Part shown: piece by piece, positions 45,001 through 55,381 of the stretch | How the letters are laid out: the number at the start of each line of letters is the position of its first letter | Position numbering within the stretch: the first letter of the stretch is position 1 | Assembly (NCBI RefSeq): GCF_040958095.1 | Contig: NC_091227.1 | Location: 20,094,819 to 20,158,818, forward strand | Direction: 5' to 3' | Length of the DNA stretch: 64,000 nucleotides | Source: Procambarus clarkii | Lineage: Eukaryota; Arthropoda; Malacostraca; Decapoda; Cambaridae | Notes under the pieces: model-generated | What the model saw: only the letters and a program-made list of their open reading frames with translations | What the model was told of the DNA's origin: nothing | Database searches by the model: none | Made by a program: the position numbers and the translations under genes

Positions 45001-47102
45001 ATGTCATACTGTACTGTACTTCCAGTAATAAAAATTAGAAAAATTGTATACCCAAAATTTCATAATTGGAAGAAATATAATGATTAGAATCATCCCTCTC
45101 CAAAACATGATGATAATTATTTATAACAATAGCCTAATTCATAGGATAACAATAGTTAATTCATAGGATAAAGTTGCCTCTTGTCAGACACATGGGCGAA
45201 TAAATTGTAGCACCTACCACATTGGCTAAAACTAAGTATAAAATCAAGAAAGTTTTATTTATACTGTACTTCAATATGTTGAAATAAGGCGAAAAATATA
45301 TGAATTAAACAAGTTGCGTAATATTGAGGGAAAAAATTCCACGTTAGCAAGTACAGTAGGCATCTTACAACACTCTTAAGACAATATTATACCTTCATAT
45401 AAAGTAGTACTGTATCCAAGGTGTTGTCATATTTGATAAATACATAAATGTTCTTTTCTGAGAAAAATACAATCATCTTCCTTCCTTAGTCTACATTTGA
45501 TTATCATAAAATCATGTATTATAATTTTCACAATGAATACCTTTCCGTCTTTTGTGATTCAACATGTTATTAGAATGGTTGCAATCTATTCACTGATGCA
45601 GGTGCTATAGGTTTTCTTGGCACAAGATGCCAACAAGCAGCTAGATATGGCAACTTTATCTTACCAGTGAAATGCCATACCAAGTGGTCAATTTTTAAAG
45701 TAAAGCAATACTTCAAATTTCCAACCCATATCAGCAGGTAGGGAAATTTTGATGAGAACATTTTTTACATCTAAATTTACCAATAGGGTTCAATGAGAGA
45801 TGTGACTTGTTCAAATTTCAAGTCATTGGTGACTTCACATTGTTGTACTGGCAAATTTGATCTTGTGCCGCTTTCATGCCACAACATTATGGTATTATTA
45901 ATTTAATTAATTCACTATGTTGGGGAAAAGACATCCAGTATACATACACATGTACGGTTTACATCAAGGTCACTCCAAAGGTCAAACTACTAACCTTTCC
46001 CAAAGATGCAACTCTACAACAAGTTAATGCCTGGGTACCTATTTACTGGTAGGTGAACAGAGGCAGGAAATGGTAGGAACGCACCCAACCATTTCTGCCC
46101 TACTCGGGATTCAAACCCGGAATTCATGACTGTGAATTGAGAATGAACCCGACTGCGTCCCCCTTTATGTTATGATGTATTCAAATAATCCATCATCTCT
46201 TCAACTTGTATCCAAATTGTGCAGTGCAATACGTCAGCCTCTGTGGCCTAAGTCAAGGCTCTCGAGGCTCCAATATATACTGTGAATACAACACCTTACA
46301 GTAATAACAATGCATGAATTCTTTACCCATACAAGTGTGACCACTGCTGATGTCAAATTAGATTAGTAGTAGAGATGTTTGTTCTCGACTCACAATTGGG
46401 AATCCCGGGTTCAAATTTCAGGGCGGGACAAAAATGGTTGGGCATATTCCTATCATCTACTGCCTCTGTTTACCTAGCAGTAAGTAGATACCCAGGAGTT
46501 AGTCACCATGTTGTGGGGTTGCATCCTGGGGAGGGTCTGTATTTCCATCTTGTGGGGGACCTCGCTATAAGCCCAACATACGTATATACGAGGGGAAGGG
46601 AACTATCAGGGGAAAAGCGCCAAGCCATTACGACTATATAGCCCTGGGTATATATATTTAAGTAACATCGGTTTCAAGCTCAACAAGCCACAATGTAGGA
46701 CTGAGAACAGGAAATGTCTCTTCACCCACAGGGATATAAACCCATGGAACCGCCTACCCGTGGAAGCTGTAAACTTTTAACTTTTAAAGTACAACTAGGT
46801 AAGGTAAGGTAGGTTGGTAGGTAAGGTAGAATAGATCATCAAGGCAAATAGGGGAGCTTCGACAAGCCGCCGGCTCATGTTTTCGTCGAGGGCACTAGTG
46901 TCATTGGCTCTCAGGTAAAATACCCAGGCAGCCTGTCCCCGACAAAATTAATTAATCTATTTTATATCTTCCAAAGATGTCCCGGGACACAGAGCGACCG
47001 CTCACCTCTGTCCAGCTCCAGCAACGCTGAATTACCATCCTGGTCCTGCTCACTCAACCCAATATCAGGAAAGGAGATGGGTCTTGCTAATGCTGTAGCC
47101 AT
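29234..47102 (-). CDS. INTS7: Integrator complex subunit 7, complete, 19 coding exons
   Basis: Exons from 5' to 3' on the minus strand: 47006-47102, 44393-44531, 42651-42774, 41296-41456, 41013-41142, 39977-40093, 38489-38729, 37232-37331, 36918-37068, 36637-36730, 35719-35867, 34935-35068, 34462-34657, 33475-33729, 32522-32764, 31761-31943, 31304-31444, 30658-30756, 29234-29512. They sum to 3033 bases: 1010 residues plus stop (human is 962). Diagnostic stretches: GEQCEAISKFPALFEKYPFP, ILINSALLKLADVF, INVDEFLRR, ATPVDVKLQLIQVFQHMHHD, APPPAIAASLA and WQTGPRHTLTVKSQEDP. The N-terminal part is an alpha-helical (ARM/HEAT-like) repeat array, as in the family. Integrator is the metazoan Pol II-associated nuclear complex that cleaves snRNA 3' ends and attenuates promoter-proximal transcripts. 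All frames are open and the tail (about 60 residues) is Pro/Gln/Ser-rich, replacing the Gln-rich human tail. The intron after exon 17 uses a GC donor. Introns hold SINE, LINE and AT repeats. Confidence 0.95.
31302..31303 (-). other. INTS7: GC splice donor of INTS7 intron 17
   Basis: Exon 17 ends GACTTAAAG and is followed by GCAAGT. The next exon (30756 downwards, IEPNEM) joins in phase only if the cut is before GC. AG/GCAAGT is the classic form of the rare GC-AG class. A GT two bases further on would break the frame. Confidence 0.8.
35155..35375 (-). mobile_element. tRNA-headed SINE, family B, in INTS7 intron 11
   Basis: Inverted copy of a head with GTTCGTTCTCGACGCACAATC, GGGTTTGAATC, CAGAAATGGTTGGGCACA, then CACCTAGCAGTGAGTAGGTA and GGTTGCATCCTGGGC. 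Best copy to compare: 51285-51520. Confidence 0.75.
37480..37990 (-). mobile_element. LINE remnant: C-terminal reverse transcriptase end, in INTS7 intron 7
   Basis: Minus strand reads KLEKVQRYATKLVPELRGMS, YEEKLHELHFTLLEDR, GDIITTYKILRGIE and later KWNALGSDVWRLTPYTSFKC. These are standard C-terminal blocks of Jockey/CR1-type non-LTR elements, with frame breaks. Shorter copies lie at 47283-47640 and 62947-63215. Confidence 0.8.
39912..39976 (-). repeat. INTS7: 32-bp tandem repeat of the INTS7 exon 6 splice donor
   Basis: Downstream of exon 6 the sequence CAG/GTGAG recurs at exactly 32-base steps: donor G at 39976 (used, GTGAGT), 39944 (GTGAGC) and 39912 (GTTGTT, decayed). The first two intronic units share CTCATTCATT and GCAG. 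The second site is a strong decoy donor; using it would add 32 nt and shift the frame. Confidence 0.75.
40640..40770. repeat. Dispersed repeat with CCGAAACGTCGTCG, copy 1
   Basis: TTGAGAATGGTCCAGGACGG, ACCGAAACGTCGTCGTCCC, TTCACCTTCTAGTGTGTGG, then TTTAGCCACGTTATTGTGAC and TCATCGCCTGCAT. Copies at 48530-48755 (folded back) and 59800-59937. Confidence 0.8.
41958..42016. repeat. (AT)n microsatellite
   Basis: Long alternating AT run in INTS7 intron 3. Confidence 0.95.
43140..43292 (+). mobile_element. Retroposon 3' end with (AAT)n tail, copy 1
   Basis: TGAACTATATGTTTAACACA, TCTAACCCTGTCCATGGAGG, ACAGAAGAAAATGTATATAT, TTAGCATTGTAAATGTGTGG, GTAGAAAATAATAATAAT. Second copy at 59480-59612. Confidence 0.75.
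43468..43516. other. Perfect 12-bp hairpin
   Basis: ATAACCTCATTG, loop CAATAATA, CAATGAGGTTAT. Intronic; no known role. Confidence 0.4.
44692..44945 (-). mobile_element. tRNA-headed SINE, family A, in INTS7 intron 1
   Basis: Inverted full-length copy. The head reads GCCTCGTAGCCTGGTGGATA with anticodon loop CTCGTAA (Thr-like) and B box GGTTCGATTCC, followed by the same body as the 1425 copy. A different tRNA-like head on a shared body shows more than one subfamily. CACGAGGCCC is duplicated at the right edge. Confidence 0.85.
45955..46170 (-). mobile_element. tRNA-headed SINE, family B
   Basis: Inverted: CAACCATTTCTGCCCTACTC, GGGATTCAAACCCGGAATTC, with CTGGGTACCTATTTACTGGT. In INTS7 intron 1. 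Confidence 0.7.
46378..46655 (+). mobile_element. tRNA-headed SINE, family B, with CATTACGACTATATAGC end
   Basis: CTCGACTCACAATTGGGAAT, GGGTTCAAATTTCAGG, ATGGTTGGGCATATTCC, GGGTTGCATCCTGGGG, then GGGGAAAAGCGCCAAGCCAT. Confidence 0.7.
46667..46800 (+). mobile_element. LINE remnant: reverse transcriptase C-terminus
   Basis: Plus frame reads NRKCLFTHRDINPWNRLPVE AVN, the typical ...FxxRxxxxWNxLPxxxV block of non-LTR reverse transcriptases, just 3' of INTS7 exon 1 in the intron and opposite to it. Confidence 0.65.
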
Positions 47103-47282
47103 ATTTCATATCACAACACACTACTGACACTGTCTGTTGTTGTTGTTGTTCACAAGCGTGGTAAACCAGGATGGTAAACTCTCCCTCGGGGCGCACACTG
47201 GAGGCCGCCCGCAATGATGCAGTACTCACAAATCTCACCATCAGATGACACCACAGGTACATATACACTCGGGAATATTGGA

Positions 47283-47640
47283 AGAATTAAAATTGTGGGG
47301 ATTGAGCTCTGGTTCATTGGCCCCGCCTTTCAACTGTTAATCAACAGGTGTACAGATTCACGAGCTTATTGGGCTCTATCATATCTACACTTGAAACTGT
47401 GTATGGAGTCTGCCTCCACCACCTCACTTCCTAATGCATTCCATTTGTCAACTACGCTGACATTAAAAAAAAGTTCTTTCTAATATATCTGTGGCTCATT
47501 TGGGCACTCAATTTCAACCTTTGTCCCCTAGTGCGTGTGCCCTTTGTGTTAAATAGCCTGTCTTTATCTACCCTATCACTTCCTTTGAGAATCTTGTATG
47601 TGGTAATCATGTCCCCCCCCCTAACTCTTCTGTCTGCTGT
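47283..47640 (-). mobile_element. LINE remnant, C-terminal end
   Basis: Same blocks as 37480-37990 in the same orientation (CATATCTACACTTGAAACTG, GTATGGAGTCTGCCTCCACC), directly upstream of the INTS7 start. Confidence 0.75.
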
Positions 47641-47699
47641 GTATACCTAAGCTTGTTAATAAAAAACCCACAGCCTCTCGAAACTCAACGCTGTTTGTT

Positions 47700-47860
47700 G
47701 TATTCTTTTAGCTGGATTTACCTGAGGGCTATCATAATTGGGACAACAGTCTGTTGAAGAAAAGGACCTAGGCGTCAGAATGCAATAAAAAAAATAAAGC
47801 CAATCAAACCTTAGGAAGAGTCAAACGAATTTTTGACTTCAAGACGAGGTCCTGCTAGGA
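47700..47860 (+). mobile_element. LINE remnant with EKDLGV block
   Basis: Plus frame GQQSVEEKDLGVRM matches the EKDLGVxx motif found after the palm of non-LTR reverse transcriptases; surroundings decayed. Confidence 0.5.
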
Positions 47861-47894
47861 TGCTAGGCCAACTACAGCGAACTTGCATTCTATA

Positions 47895-48030
47895 GGATGT
47901 AACTCACAACAGGTGCCTAATTACCGAGTACCATCTATTTTACTGTTAGGTAAACAGAGGAACCAGGTGAACGAAAACGTGCTCAACCGTTTCTGTTCCG
48001 CTCGGGAATTGAATTCGTTCTGTCTTCTAG
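47895..48030 (-). mobile_element. tRNA-headed SINE, family B, partial
   Basis: CTCAACCGTTTCTGTTCCGC, TCGGGAATTGAATTCG and ACCATCTATTTTACTGTTAG, inverted and 5'-truncated. Confidence 0.55.
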
Positions 48031-48199
48031 CAAGGCATATAATGCCTGTGTTGGTTACAGGTAGCTCTCCAACTTGGCCAAGCTTCTCCAAGTTCACAGC
48101 ATAATTGACAAATCAGTAGCTTATCTATAATTTCTGCCAGTTTACAAATTTAATCAGCAGCGTATATCTGGGAAAATTAGGAAAGCAGTGGAGACGGTT

Positions 48200-48245
48200 T
48201 GCCAGTGTGGCACAGTCGCCCTCTGTGCTGCCTTATCACGGCAAG
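48200..48245 (+). other. Possible noncoding first exon with strong donor
   Basis: CACGGCAAG followed by GTGAGT (donor at 48246) is a near-consensus 5' splice site in a locally GC-richer stretch about 1.1 kb from the INTS7 start. It could be the leader exon of the plus-strand gene whose first coding exon starts at 52355. No open frame or promoter element proves this; the left boundary is arbitrary. Confidence 0.2.
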
Positions 48246-48344
48246 GTGAGTTGCAACATCTGTGATACAATCACTCTTGCTGGTCCTCACAATTCATCCT
48301 TTACATCTAAATTAGTTTTACGTCTTTGTTTTTAAGTGTTTTTC

Positions 48345-48440
48345 CCACATCTTGCCCGAAACGTTGTGCGTATTAGTGGCTTTAGACATAATATGTACTA
48401 ACTCTACCTAGAAATTCAACATTCGGTTTGTAATTCATTT
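48345..48440 (+). mobile_element. Retroposon 3' end with CCGAAACG core
   Basis: TTGCCCGAAACGTTGTGCGT, ATTAGTGGCTTTAGACATAA, TATGTACTAACTCTACCTAG. Confidence 0.6.
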
Positions 48441-48529
48441 AGTATATTTATGTACTTAATCAGTGTATTTTAATCCATTCAGCACTAAAGTATACAGGGT
48501 TGGGGGGTTGGTCAGTAAGCTCTTGTATG

Positions 48530-48755
48530 CAGGCGATGAGTCACAATAACGTGGCTAAAGTATGTTGACCAGATCACACACTAGAAGGTGAAGGGACGAC
48601 GACGTTTCGGTCCGTCCTGGACCATTCTCAAGTCGATTGTGAGAATGGTCCAGGACGGACTTGAGAATGGTCCTGGACAGACTTGAGAATGGTCCAGGAC
48701 GGACCGAAACGTCGTCGTCTTTCACCTTCTAGTGTGTGGTCTGGTCAACAAGCTC
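48530..48755. repeat. Fold-back of the CCGAAACGTCGTCG repeat
   Basis: Left arm CTAGAAGGTGAAGGGACGAC, GACGTTTCGGTCCGTCCTGG; right arm GGACGGACCGAAACGTCGTC, TTTCACCTTCTAGTGTGTGG. Between them GAGAATGGTCCAGGACGGA is tandemly repeated three times. Confidence 0.85.
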
Positions 48756-48759
48756 TTGT

Positions 48760-49200
48760 AGTAACCTTAATTAATAATCCTCTCGAGATTGACAAGCTTC
48801 AAGTCCAAAAACAAACCACGAGGTGGACCCCCAAGATAAGACATATCGCCATGTGATATGTCTGTGCTTATATTGTTATGTCTCACAATACCGCGGTGTT
48901 ATTGACACCAGACAACCCAACAACTCCACACGTGAAGCCTCATAACAGTTAATGAAATCTTAATCTTCACCGGTATTAATAAACTAGTGTTTCTTAGTCG
49001 AGTTGATAACAGACAAATTTGATTGCTTTGTAACTTTCGATTATGTAGATAGATTAGATACACAGTGTTTAGTGGATTTTCATATTTATTTAGTAGTCTT
49101 GGATACAGCAGTGTCGTAGACGTTGAGACGGAACTTGGGGCAGAGCAGAAAGCTGTGAGGCCGGAGTTGCAGAGCTCGATGCGGGCGAGCGTGGCGGACT
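48760..49200. other. No gene seen
   Basis: AT-rich, becoming GC-richer near 49130-49200; no exon structure I can defend. Confidence 0.35.
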
Positions 49201-49204
49201 GGGT

Positions 49205-49280
49205 GGGGAATCGTGAGTGTCTAAACTCGATGGGGTGGTGAGTGTCTAAACTCGATGGGGTGGTGTCTAAACTCGATGCG
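49205..49280. repeat. 25-bp tandem repeat, three copies
   Basis: GAGTGTCTAAACTCGATGGG units, the last truncated. Confidence 0.8.
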
Positions 49281-49897
49281 GTCGTAGTCTGCTGTCTGCT
49301 CTGTGTCGAAGATGTCGATTGGGGTCAATTAGAGCTGTACACGCCGAGTGCTACATTCTTGAGGTTGAAGAGGTGTGGTAACTCCTAAGCGTCTGTACTG
49401 AAGTTAACTGAATCACTGTGGAAATTGTATTGCTTCTCAAATGCTTATATTATTGGACTTCCCCTCAGCTTCCTCCAATAGGATAGAAGGATGGAAGAAC
49501 TGTTACCTGTAGTTAGGGAAAAGATTATAGCTCTGCAATTAGTGCTAATGAGTTTGTCATTAAGGTAATGAAAGGTTGGAGCGAGTATATTGTTTACTCG
49601 CTGCAGCTTCAAAACCAAATACAATACTATAAGTTTAGGCATCTATTTGTTGTTTTATTAGTGACTTTTCATGGACTTTTTCTCGATTTCGAAACTTGCC
49701 TTTAAGTATATTAATTGGGTTCAGGGCAGGATGCTCACAATGGATTTTTAATTTTGCAGTAATTCTGCAGAAAGTTGGAAACTGCATCTCAGTGTGAGGA
49801 TTTAAACCTTCCCTGGAGCACCACATCGGTATTTAGTGGCATTTCACCATTAATCCACTTCTTAGAAATTACTTGGAATTATTTTGTAAGAGGATTT

Positions 49898-50362
49898 GGA
49901 TTTTTTGTTGGCGGATTTTGCTGTTTTTTCATGGTGGATTAGGTTTTTTTGTTGGCAGCTGTGAAAATTTGTTTGTTAATGGATTTGTAATTTGTTGTTG
50001 TCGGATTTGGATTTCTTTTTGTTGGTGGATCTAGATTTTGTGTTGCAGGATTTGGATTATTTGTTGATGGATTTGGATTTTTTTATGTTGGAGGATTTTT
50101 TTATGGATTTGGAATTTTTTGTTGGCAAATTTGGATTTTTTTGTTGGCGGATAAAGAATTTTTTTTATTATTTTTTTATTTTTTTGCTGGTGAAGTTGGA
50201 TTTCTTTTTGTTTGGCGGATTTGGATTGGTTTTTGTTGGCGGATTTGGAATTACTTGTTGGCAAGTTTTGATTTTATTGTTGGGAGATTTGGATTTTTTT
50301 TTATGGGTGAATTCGGGTTTATTTTGCGGATTTATAATTGTTTTGTTGGCGAATTGGACGTC
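49898..50362. repeat. Degenerate GGATTTGGATTTTTTGTTGGC repeat
   Basis: About twenty irregular copies (18-27 bp) of GGATTTGGATTTTTTGTTGG. The T-rich strand gives hydrophobic pseudo-peptides; not a gene. Confidence 0.85.
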
Positions 50363-50936
50363 CTTATTATTATGAATATTATTTGTTGTAATTAAGTCAA
50401 CGCAGGCTATATAAACAGACATTACAGCAAATATTATTTGTGTTCGTAGCTCCTTATATTTACAATGTTCGTATTGTTGCCTAAAGTGTTGATGAGCACT
50501 TGTTATTATTGGTTTATAATCATCAATTAATTATTATAATTAATCATAATTATAGCAAGTATATAAAATTAAATATAAATACTTAATCAAAGTTTTAACT
50601 TTATGGTTAAATGAAATATGTAGGCAACACAGCCATCAAATCTAACTCTCCAACACATTCGGATATCGACACTCAGATTTTTTAGTTCTGTTTGTGTTTA
50701 CAGTGTATTACGGGAAGGTAAAAAAGTGAAAATTCGATTTAAATAATGAATGGACTGAGATTTCGCATTTGTGAAGTAAAAATCTGTATCTCGGGTGTCA
50801 GGTAAATATTCTATAGTGCTGATTTCGTTACATTTTTAACAGCCGTGTGATAAGCTGCTTCCCTCGTTAACTGTACAGACATGCATATGGTTCTAGTCCT
50901 CGCCCTGCACTCAGAGAACGCCTCGCCCTCCACTCA

Positions 50937-50975
50937 CTCGGTATATATAACCCTCACAAGGTTATATATACCGAG
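50937..50975. other. Perfect 16-bp inverted repeat
   Basis: CTCGGTATATATAACC, loop CTCACAA, GGTTATATATACCGAG. Confidence 0.8.
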
Positions 50976-51017
50976 AGCTGTACTTCTCGGTGTATATGCA
51001 ATAACAATTTACCTTAA

Positions 51018-51055
51018 TCATGGACTTTGTCCATATGACATGGACTTTGTCCATG
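51018..51055. repeat. Two adjacent palindromes ATGGAC-TTT-GTCCAT
   Basis: CATGGACTTTGTCCAT occurs twice in a row, separated by ATGA-like bases. Confidence 0.8.
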
Positions 51056-51284
51056 ACTAAAGTATTCTTGATGGTTAGTAAGCAATTGTGGTGTCCTTAA
51101 TAACCTTCCAGTCCCCAACACCAAACCAAACTTTCTTGCCAGGCCAACAACCTGTTCATCTTGTTGGTCAATGTTCTGATTGTTGTTGTTTTAATAAGGG
51201 CAGCAACAAGATCTAGCCATACCTAACCTACTTTATTTCAATTAACTTACCTTAACCTATCATAATATGGTCCCCTTAGTACAG

Positions 51285-51522
51285 TCAGGTTCGTTCTCGA
51301 CGCACAATCGAGAATTCTGGGTTTGAATCCCAGGCGGGACAGAAATGGTTGGGCACATTTTCTTTCACCTAATGCCTCTGTTCACCTAGCAGTGAGTAGG
51401 TACTCAGGAGTTATGGGGGGGTTGCATCCTGGGCAGGTTAGTAATTCGGCCTTGGAGGGGGGAGAATTTGATAAAAGCCCCAACGTGTATGAATACACTC
51501 TGGCTTCCTGTCTACTGACACA
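51285..51522 (+). mobile_element. tRNA-headed SINE, family B, best copy
   Basis: GTTCGTTCTCGACGCACAAT, GGGTTTGAATCCCAGGCGG, GACAGAAATGGTTGGGCACA, CACCTAGCAGTGAGTAGGTA, GGTTGCATCCTGGGCAGG, then AAAGCCCCAACGTGTATGAA. Confidence 0.8.
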
Positions 51523-51609
51523 ATGAATTAAAATTAAATAATTATAACCCACCTTAACCTATCATAATTATAATATTAATAATTCATTGTGTCGGGGAAC
51601 AGGCAGCCA

Positions 51610-51716
<107 letters not shown>

Positions 51717-51739
51717 CATACACACACTATACATGTTAG

Positions 51740-51945
51740 GTTTATATCAAGGATCCCCCATCCCTCCAAAGGTCGAATTACTGACTCCCCATGATGCAAC
51801 TCCAAAACAAGCTGGGTACCTATATACTGTACCAGTGAACCGAGCCATTAGATGTTAGGAAACGTGCCCAACCATTTCTATCCTGCCCAGGATTTGATCT
51901 CGGAATTCCCAACTGAGTCCAGAACAAACCCGATTGTATTAACCT
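51740..51945 (-). mobile_element. tRNA-headed SINE, family B
   Basis: Inverted: CATGATGCAACTCCAAAACA, GTGCCCAACCATTTCTATCC, GGATTTGATCTCGGAATTCC. Facing copy of the 51285 SINE across the AT run. Confidence 0.7.
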
Positions 51946-52354
51946 ATATCAATTAACGTAACCTATTTAAATTACCCTAACCTAACCTATCTCAATTAAC
52001 CTCACATTACCTATCCTAATTTACCATCCCTAACCTTTCTTAATTAACTGAAGCTAAACTAACCTGTCTCAATTACCCTAGCTTAAGTTATCTCATTTAA
52101 CCTCTAAATGATTAATCAAGGTTCATGTATTGCTTCTTGATCTTTTTCAGTAGGCTAAATGTTAAGTATTTAATGTATATTTTTTATTTTATCATGTATG
52201 TTCACATGATTCAGGTAGATAAATATATGATTAGGTGACAAAAAGTCGCAAGCTACCTGTCTCTGTCCTTGTCGAGGCCACTAGAGAGATGGTAGCTGTC
52301 AGGCAAATACTGTACAGGCAAATGCATTCCTACATTTCATATTTTATATTACAG

Positions 52355-54385
52355 AAAAAAGCTGCATTATGGAAGATGATGCACCCTTACTGATAGGGGA
52401 GGAACCTGAAGGCCCACATATGCCCGACCTGGATAATTCCATAAGGTGAGTTTGTTCAGTTGAGGTCCTTTTCAGCTTTTATGTTAAAAATAATCAGGAG
52501 CCAGCCACAATACTTGCTAGTAGATAATGTAATGTTGATTACATATTCATAAAAATAATTTTTTATTTATTTATATTCTGAAGTGAAGCATTGTATAACT
52601 GAGACCCAAGGGATAATTTTGTTTAGAATGTATGAGTGTTCATCTTTATTGACATCACAATGTTGCAATTTAAAAACAGCCTAGTAAGTTCACCATTAAA
52701 TTAACTATAGCTGTTACTAAAATACTGTACAGTATATAATTTAAATGTTTTTGAATGTTCACTTGAACGCTAAAGTAAATGCAGTTTCAGAGAAACAGTA
52801 ATTTTCTACCCCATACAACCATTCAGAGATGGTATGTGGCCACATGATTTTTTGTAAACTTGCTGTTTAGGAATATAGGCAACACTTTCTGTGGCACTGT
52901 GGTAATCACAGTTGGGTCTCATTCAAGAGGTTCTGGGTTAAGCTCCCTCAACAGGACTAAAGTTTTCTTTTGTCTGATACAGCTATTCACTTAGCCATAA
53001 ATAGGTACCCAGGAGTTAGAGAAAATTTGTGAATTGCATCCTGGGGGAACTTAGTAGATGGCCTAAAGGGATTTTGTTAAGCCTAACAGGCTTACTATCC
53101 CCAACTATAGGAAACCATAGTTGGGGAGCATTTGATTTGGGGGCATTTGGGAGCATTTGATTTGAATTATGAATTTCTGCACTGTATATCGAAGGTTACA
53201 GCATTGGTGATGACAATTATGCCACATCAGACTGATTATTGGACTGTGAACAGCATCTTAGTAAGGCAATTAAAACATTTAAGAATAAAGCAGGCTACTG
53301 TATACTGTATTGTGTTTAGATATACAGTACTTGGTGATGGTTTGGATTGGTGATGCAAAATTTATAAAAAAATATACAAATTACATGCGGCTTATCATAT
53401 ATTTACTGTATTGATGGAATATATTTGAGAAAAATATATGACTACTGCTGTTAAGGCAATGTTTGCTGGCGTCCAACAGTAAGAGAATTGTCCTTCCTTA
53501 TGTGTTTGGTTATGAAACTTGGTTCTATACATTAAAGCTATGCTGTACAGTATATTGTATTACATAATATGCCATATTTTAGATTTAGTTCTCTGAGATA
53601 AGCACCGATTTGCCATACTTGCCAGAGCCAGGTCCAGAGTCTGGCTTTTTCTATGAAGTGAGGGTGGTGTTTGGGGACCAGAGGTCAACCCAAAGCTGAG
53701 AAAATCAGCAGAAAGCAACAAAATAAGCAATTACTTGAAGAACACTAGGCAGCTAGGGGTAGTAAAACAAATGATCATTACCAGAGGGTAAACACCCAAA
53801 ATATGATGTGCTTGACTGCCACTAGGTAGCAAATCAAGTCACGCAGGGCTCCAGCTGGTCTACCTCTTCATTCATTCATGTTTACTTTATTTTTTAAGCT
53901 TGTATTTTTATACCACTCACATTGCATGTGCAGTAGCTTTGTATTTTACTTTGTTTATGGGGTCTGGGCTGCCTTTCTTGGCTGGTGGCCAGCATCAGAG
54001 CAATCCTGCTGTAAGGGTCTTGTTCCATGCTGTCTGCAGGGGATCTTTTGTGTATTTTTCCTGCTTCTCCAGGTTTCTAGTCCTGGTCTTTAGGGAATCT
54101 TGTCCTCTTTCCTACTTTCTTACTTGCCTAAATAAGGCAGGTACCTCTCAATCGTGTGTTCTTATTTTTGCTGTCATTCAATGATTGCTATTTACTGTAA
54201 GTATGTTAGGTGCACAAGTAAGTATATGTATGTTAGGTGCACACACATGTTTGTGTGAATATTTAACTGAACTTATAATGTTTTTATTACAGCTATGTGG
54301 TAGATGCTGAAGACCCTGATAAGGTACTGCATGATGTAATTGAGGATGAGGTTCCGCTCATCTCACGGCCTGTTCCAGCACACAG
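52355..54385 (+). CDS. Unrecognised gene, two 5' coding exons, N-terminal acidic dileucine motif
   Basis: Exon 52355-52445 follows an AG acceptor, has 14 bases of leader and an ATG at 52369, and ends at GTGAGT. Exon 54293-54385 follows a good pyrimidine-rich acceptor and ends at GTAAGT. They join in phase: MEDDAPLLIGEEPEGPHMPD, LDNSIS, then YVVDAEDPDKVLHDVIEDEV and PLISRPVPAH. DDAPLL fits the acidic dileucine consensus [DE]xxxL[LI] that sends membrane proteins to lysosomes or endosomes, and the stretch is strongly acidic, as in cytosolic tails of such proteins. No transmembrane segment lies in these exons. Further exons must lie downstream, outside what I can recognise. Clean splice sites, matched phases and protein-like composition support a real gene; I do not recognise the family. 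The noncoding first exon must lie upstream, possibly ending at the donor at 48246. Confidence 0.6.
52885..53100 (+). mobile_element. SINE-like remnant
   Basis: GGTTCTGGGTTAAGCTCCCT, AAATAGGTACCCAGGAGTTA and GAATTGCATCCTGGGGGAAC; old family B relative in the intron of the 52-54 kb gene. Confidence 0.5.
53101..54292 (+). other. Intron of the dileucine gene, nothing else recognised
   Basis: Mostly AT-rich. 53620-53870 has composition unlike its surroundings (GC-richer, AGAGGTCAACCCAAAGCTGA) and may be an old repeat. Confidence 0.35.
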
Positions 54386-55300
54386 GTAAGTTACTAATCC
54401 AATATTAAGAAAAGTTGCTTAGCTTATTTCTGAACTAAATTCCAGTCTGATAAGTATGACTTTCACACATGCAAAGCAGTGGGATATAATCTTACCTGCC
54501 CTCACCATTCCATGAAAAGAGGAAGGGCGATACTAGAGAACTTGTCATTTCAGCCCTAAAGGACCATTTAATTACTTGCTCATTCTACTTCACTTATGAT
54601 GCCTCCTTAACCCTTCCGCTGTGTGAATCATCCAGGAATGACAGCGGCATATCTTACCAACCTTTGCCAGTCATCTAGGGATGATGTAACATACTATGTA
54701 AGATTAGAAACTCCAATAGGTACACAGGGCTCACATCAGTATTCTCAGGCCTCCAGTAACCATTCCCATCTTGAAAAAAAAAAAAATCCAGATTCCCTCA
54801 CTTTCCTTTCAGGGCCTTAGTAAAAAAGATACGGACCACGTATGGCACATCACCATCCAGTGTCTCAATGTACATGGCAGCCATACTAGGAGCCATTGAA
54901 CTTTTAAAAATGGCAAGTGAGCGATTACCATTTATATTTTCATAAGCAAAATGTGTGCTATGTGCAATTATAAGATTTAAGCTTATACAGTATATATAGA
55001 TATATAGGTACTATATATACATAGTACTGTATATATAATGTATAAGCTTAGTTATCTGAAGCCCGCTGAACCAAATATTTGGCTTATCCAGCCAAAATCG
55101 TATCAGGATAATTTTTTGGCAAAATGTCGCCATATCTGGATAGAAATTATGATTGTGGTACAAAAAATTGTGAATATGGTAATTTTCATGAGAGTTTTTC
55201 ATGAGTAGGTTAGCCATTTTTTTGGTTTTATAGTAAATATATGATGGGAGATATAGTTTTATAGTAAAATTGTTTATAGTGTGTGTAAATCACGAAAAAT
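54386..55300. other. Downstream of exon 54293-54385, no further exon recognised
   Basis: 54610-54910 (GACAGCGGCATATCTTACC, TGTACATGGCAGCCATACTA) looks like a dispersed repeat rather than an exon. Confidence 0.3.
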
Positions 55301-55379
55301 AAAAAAATAAACACGTGATTAAAAATGTGACAGTGTCAGGCCACGGAGGAAAATTGAAACAGAAATTTCCTTAAAGGAC

Positions 55380-55381
<2 letters not shown>

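Noticed and set aside
49992-50422. Hydrophobic membrane-like protein
   Set aside because: Translation of a T-rich degenerate repeat; the other frames and the reverse are similarly open.
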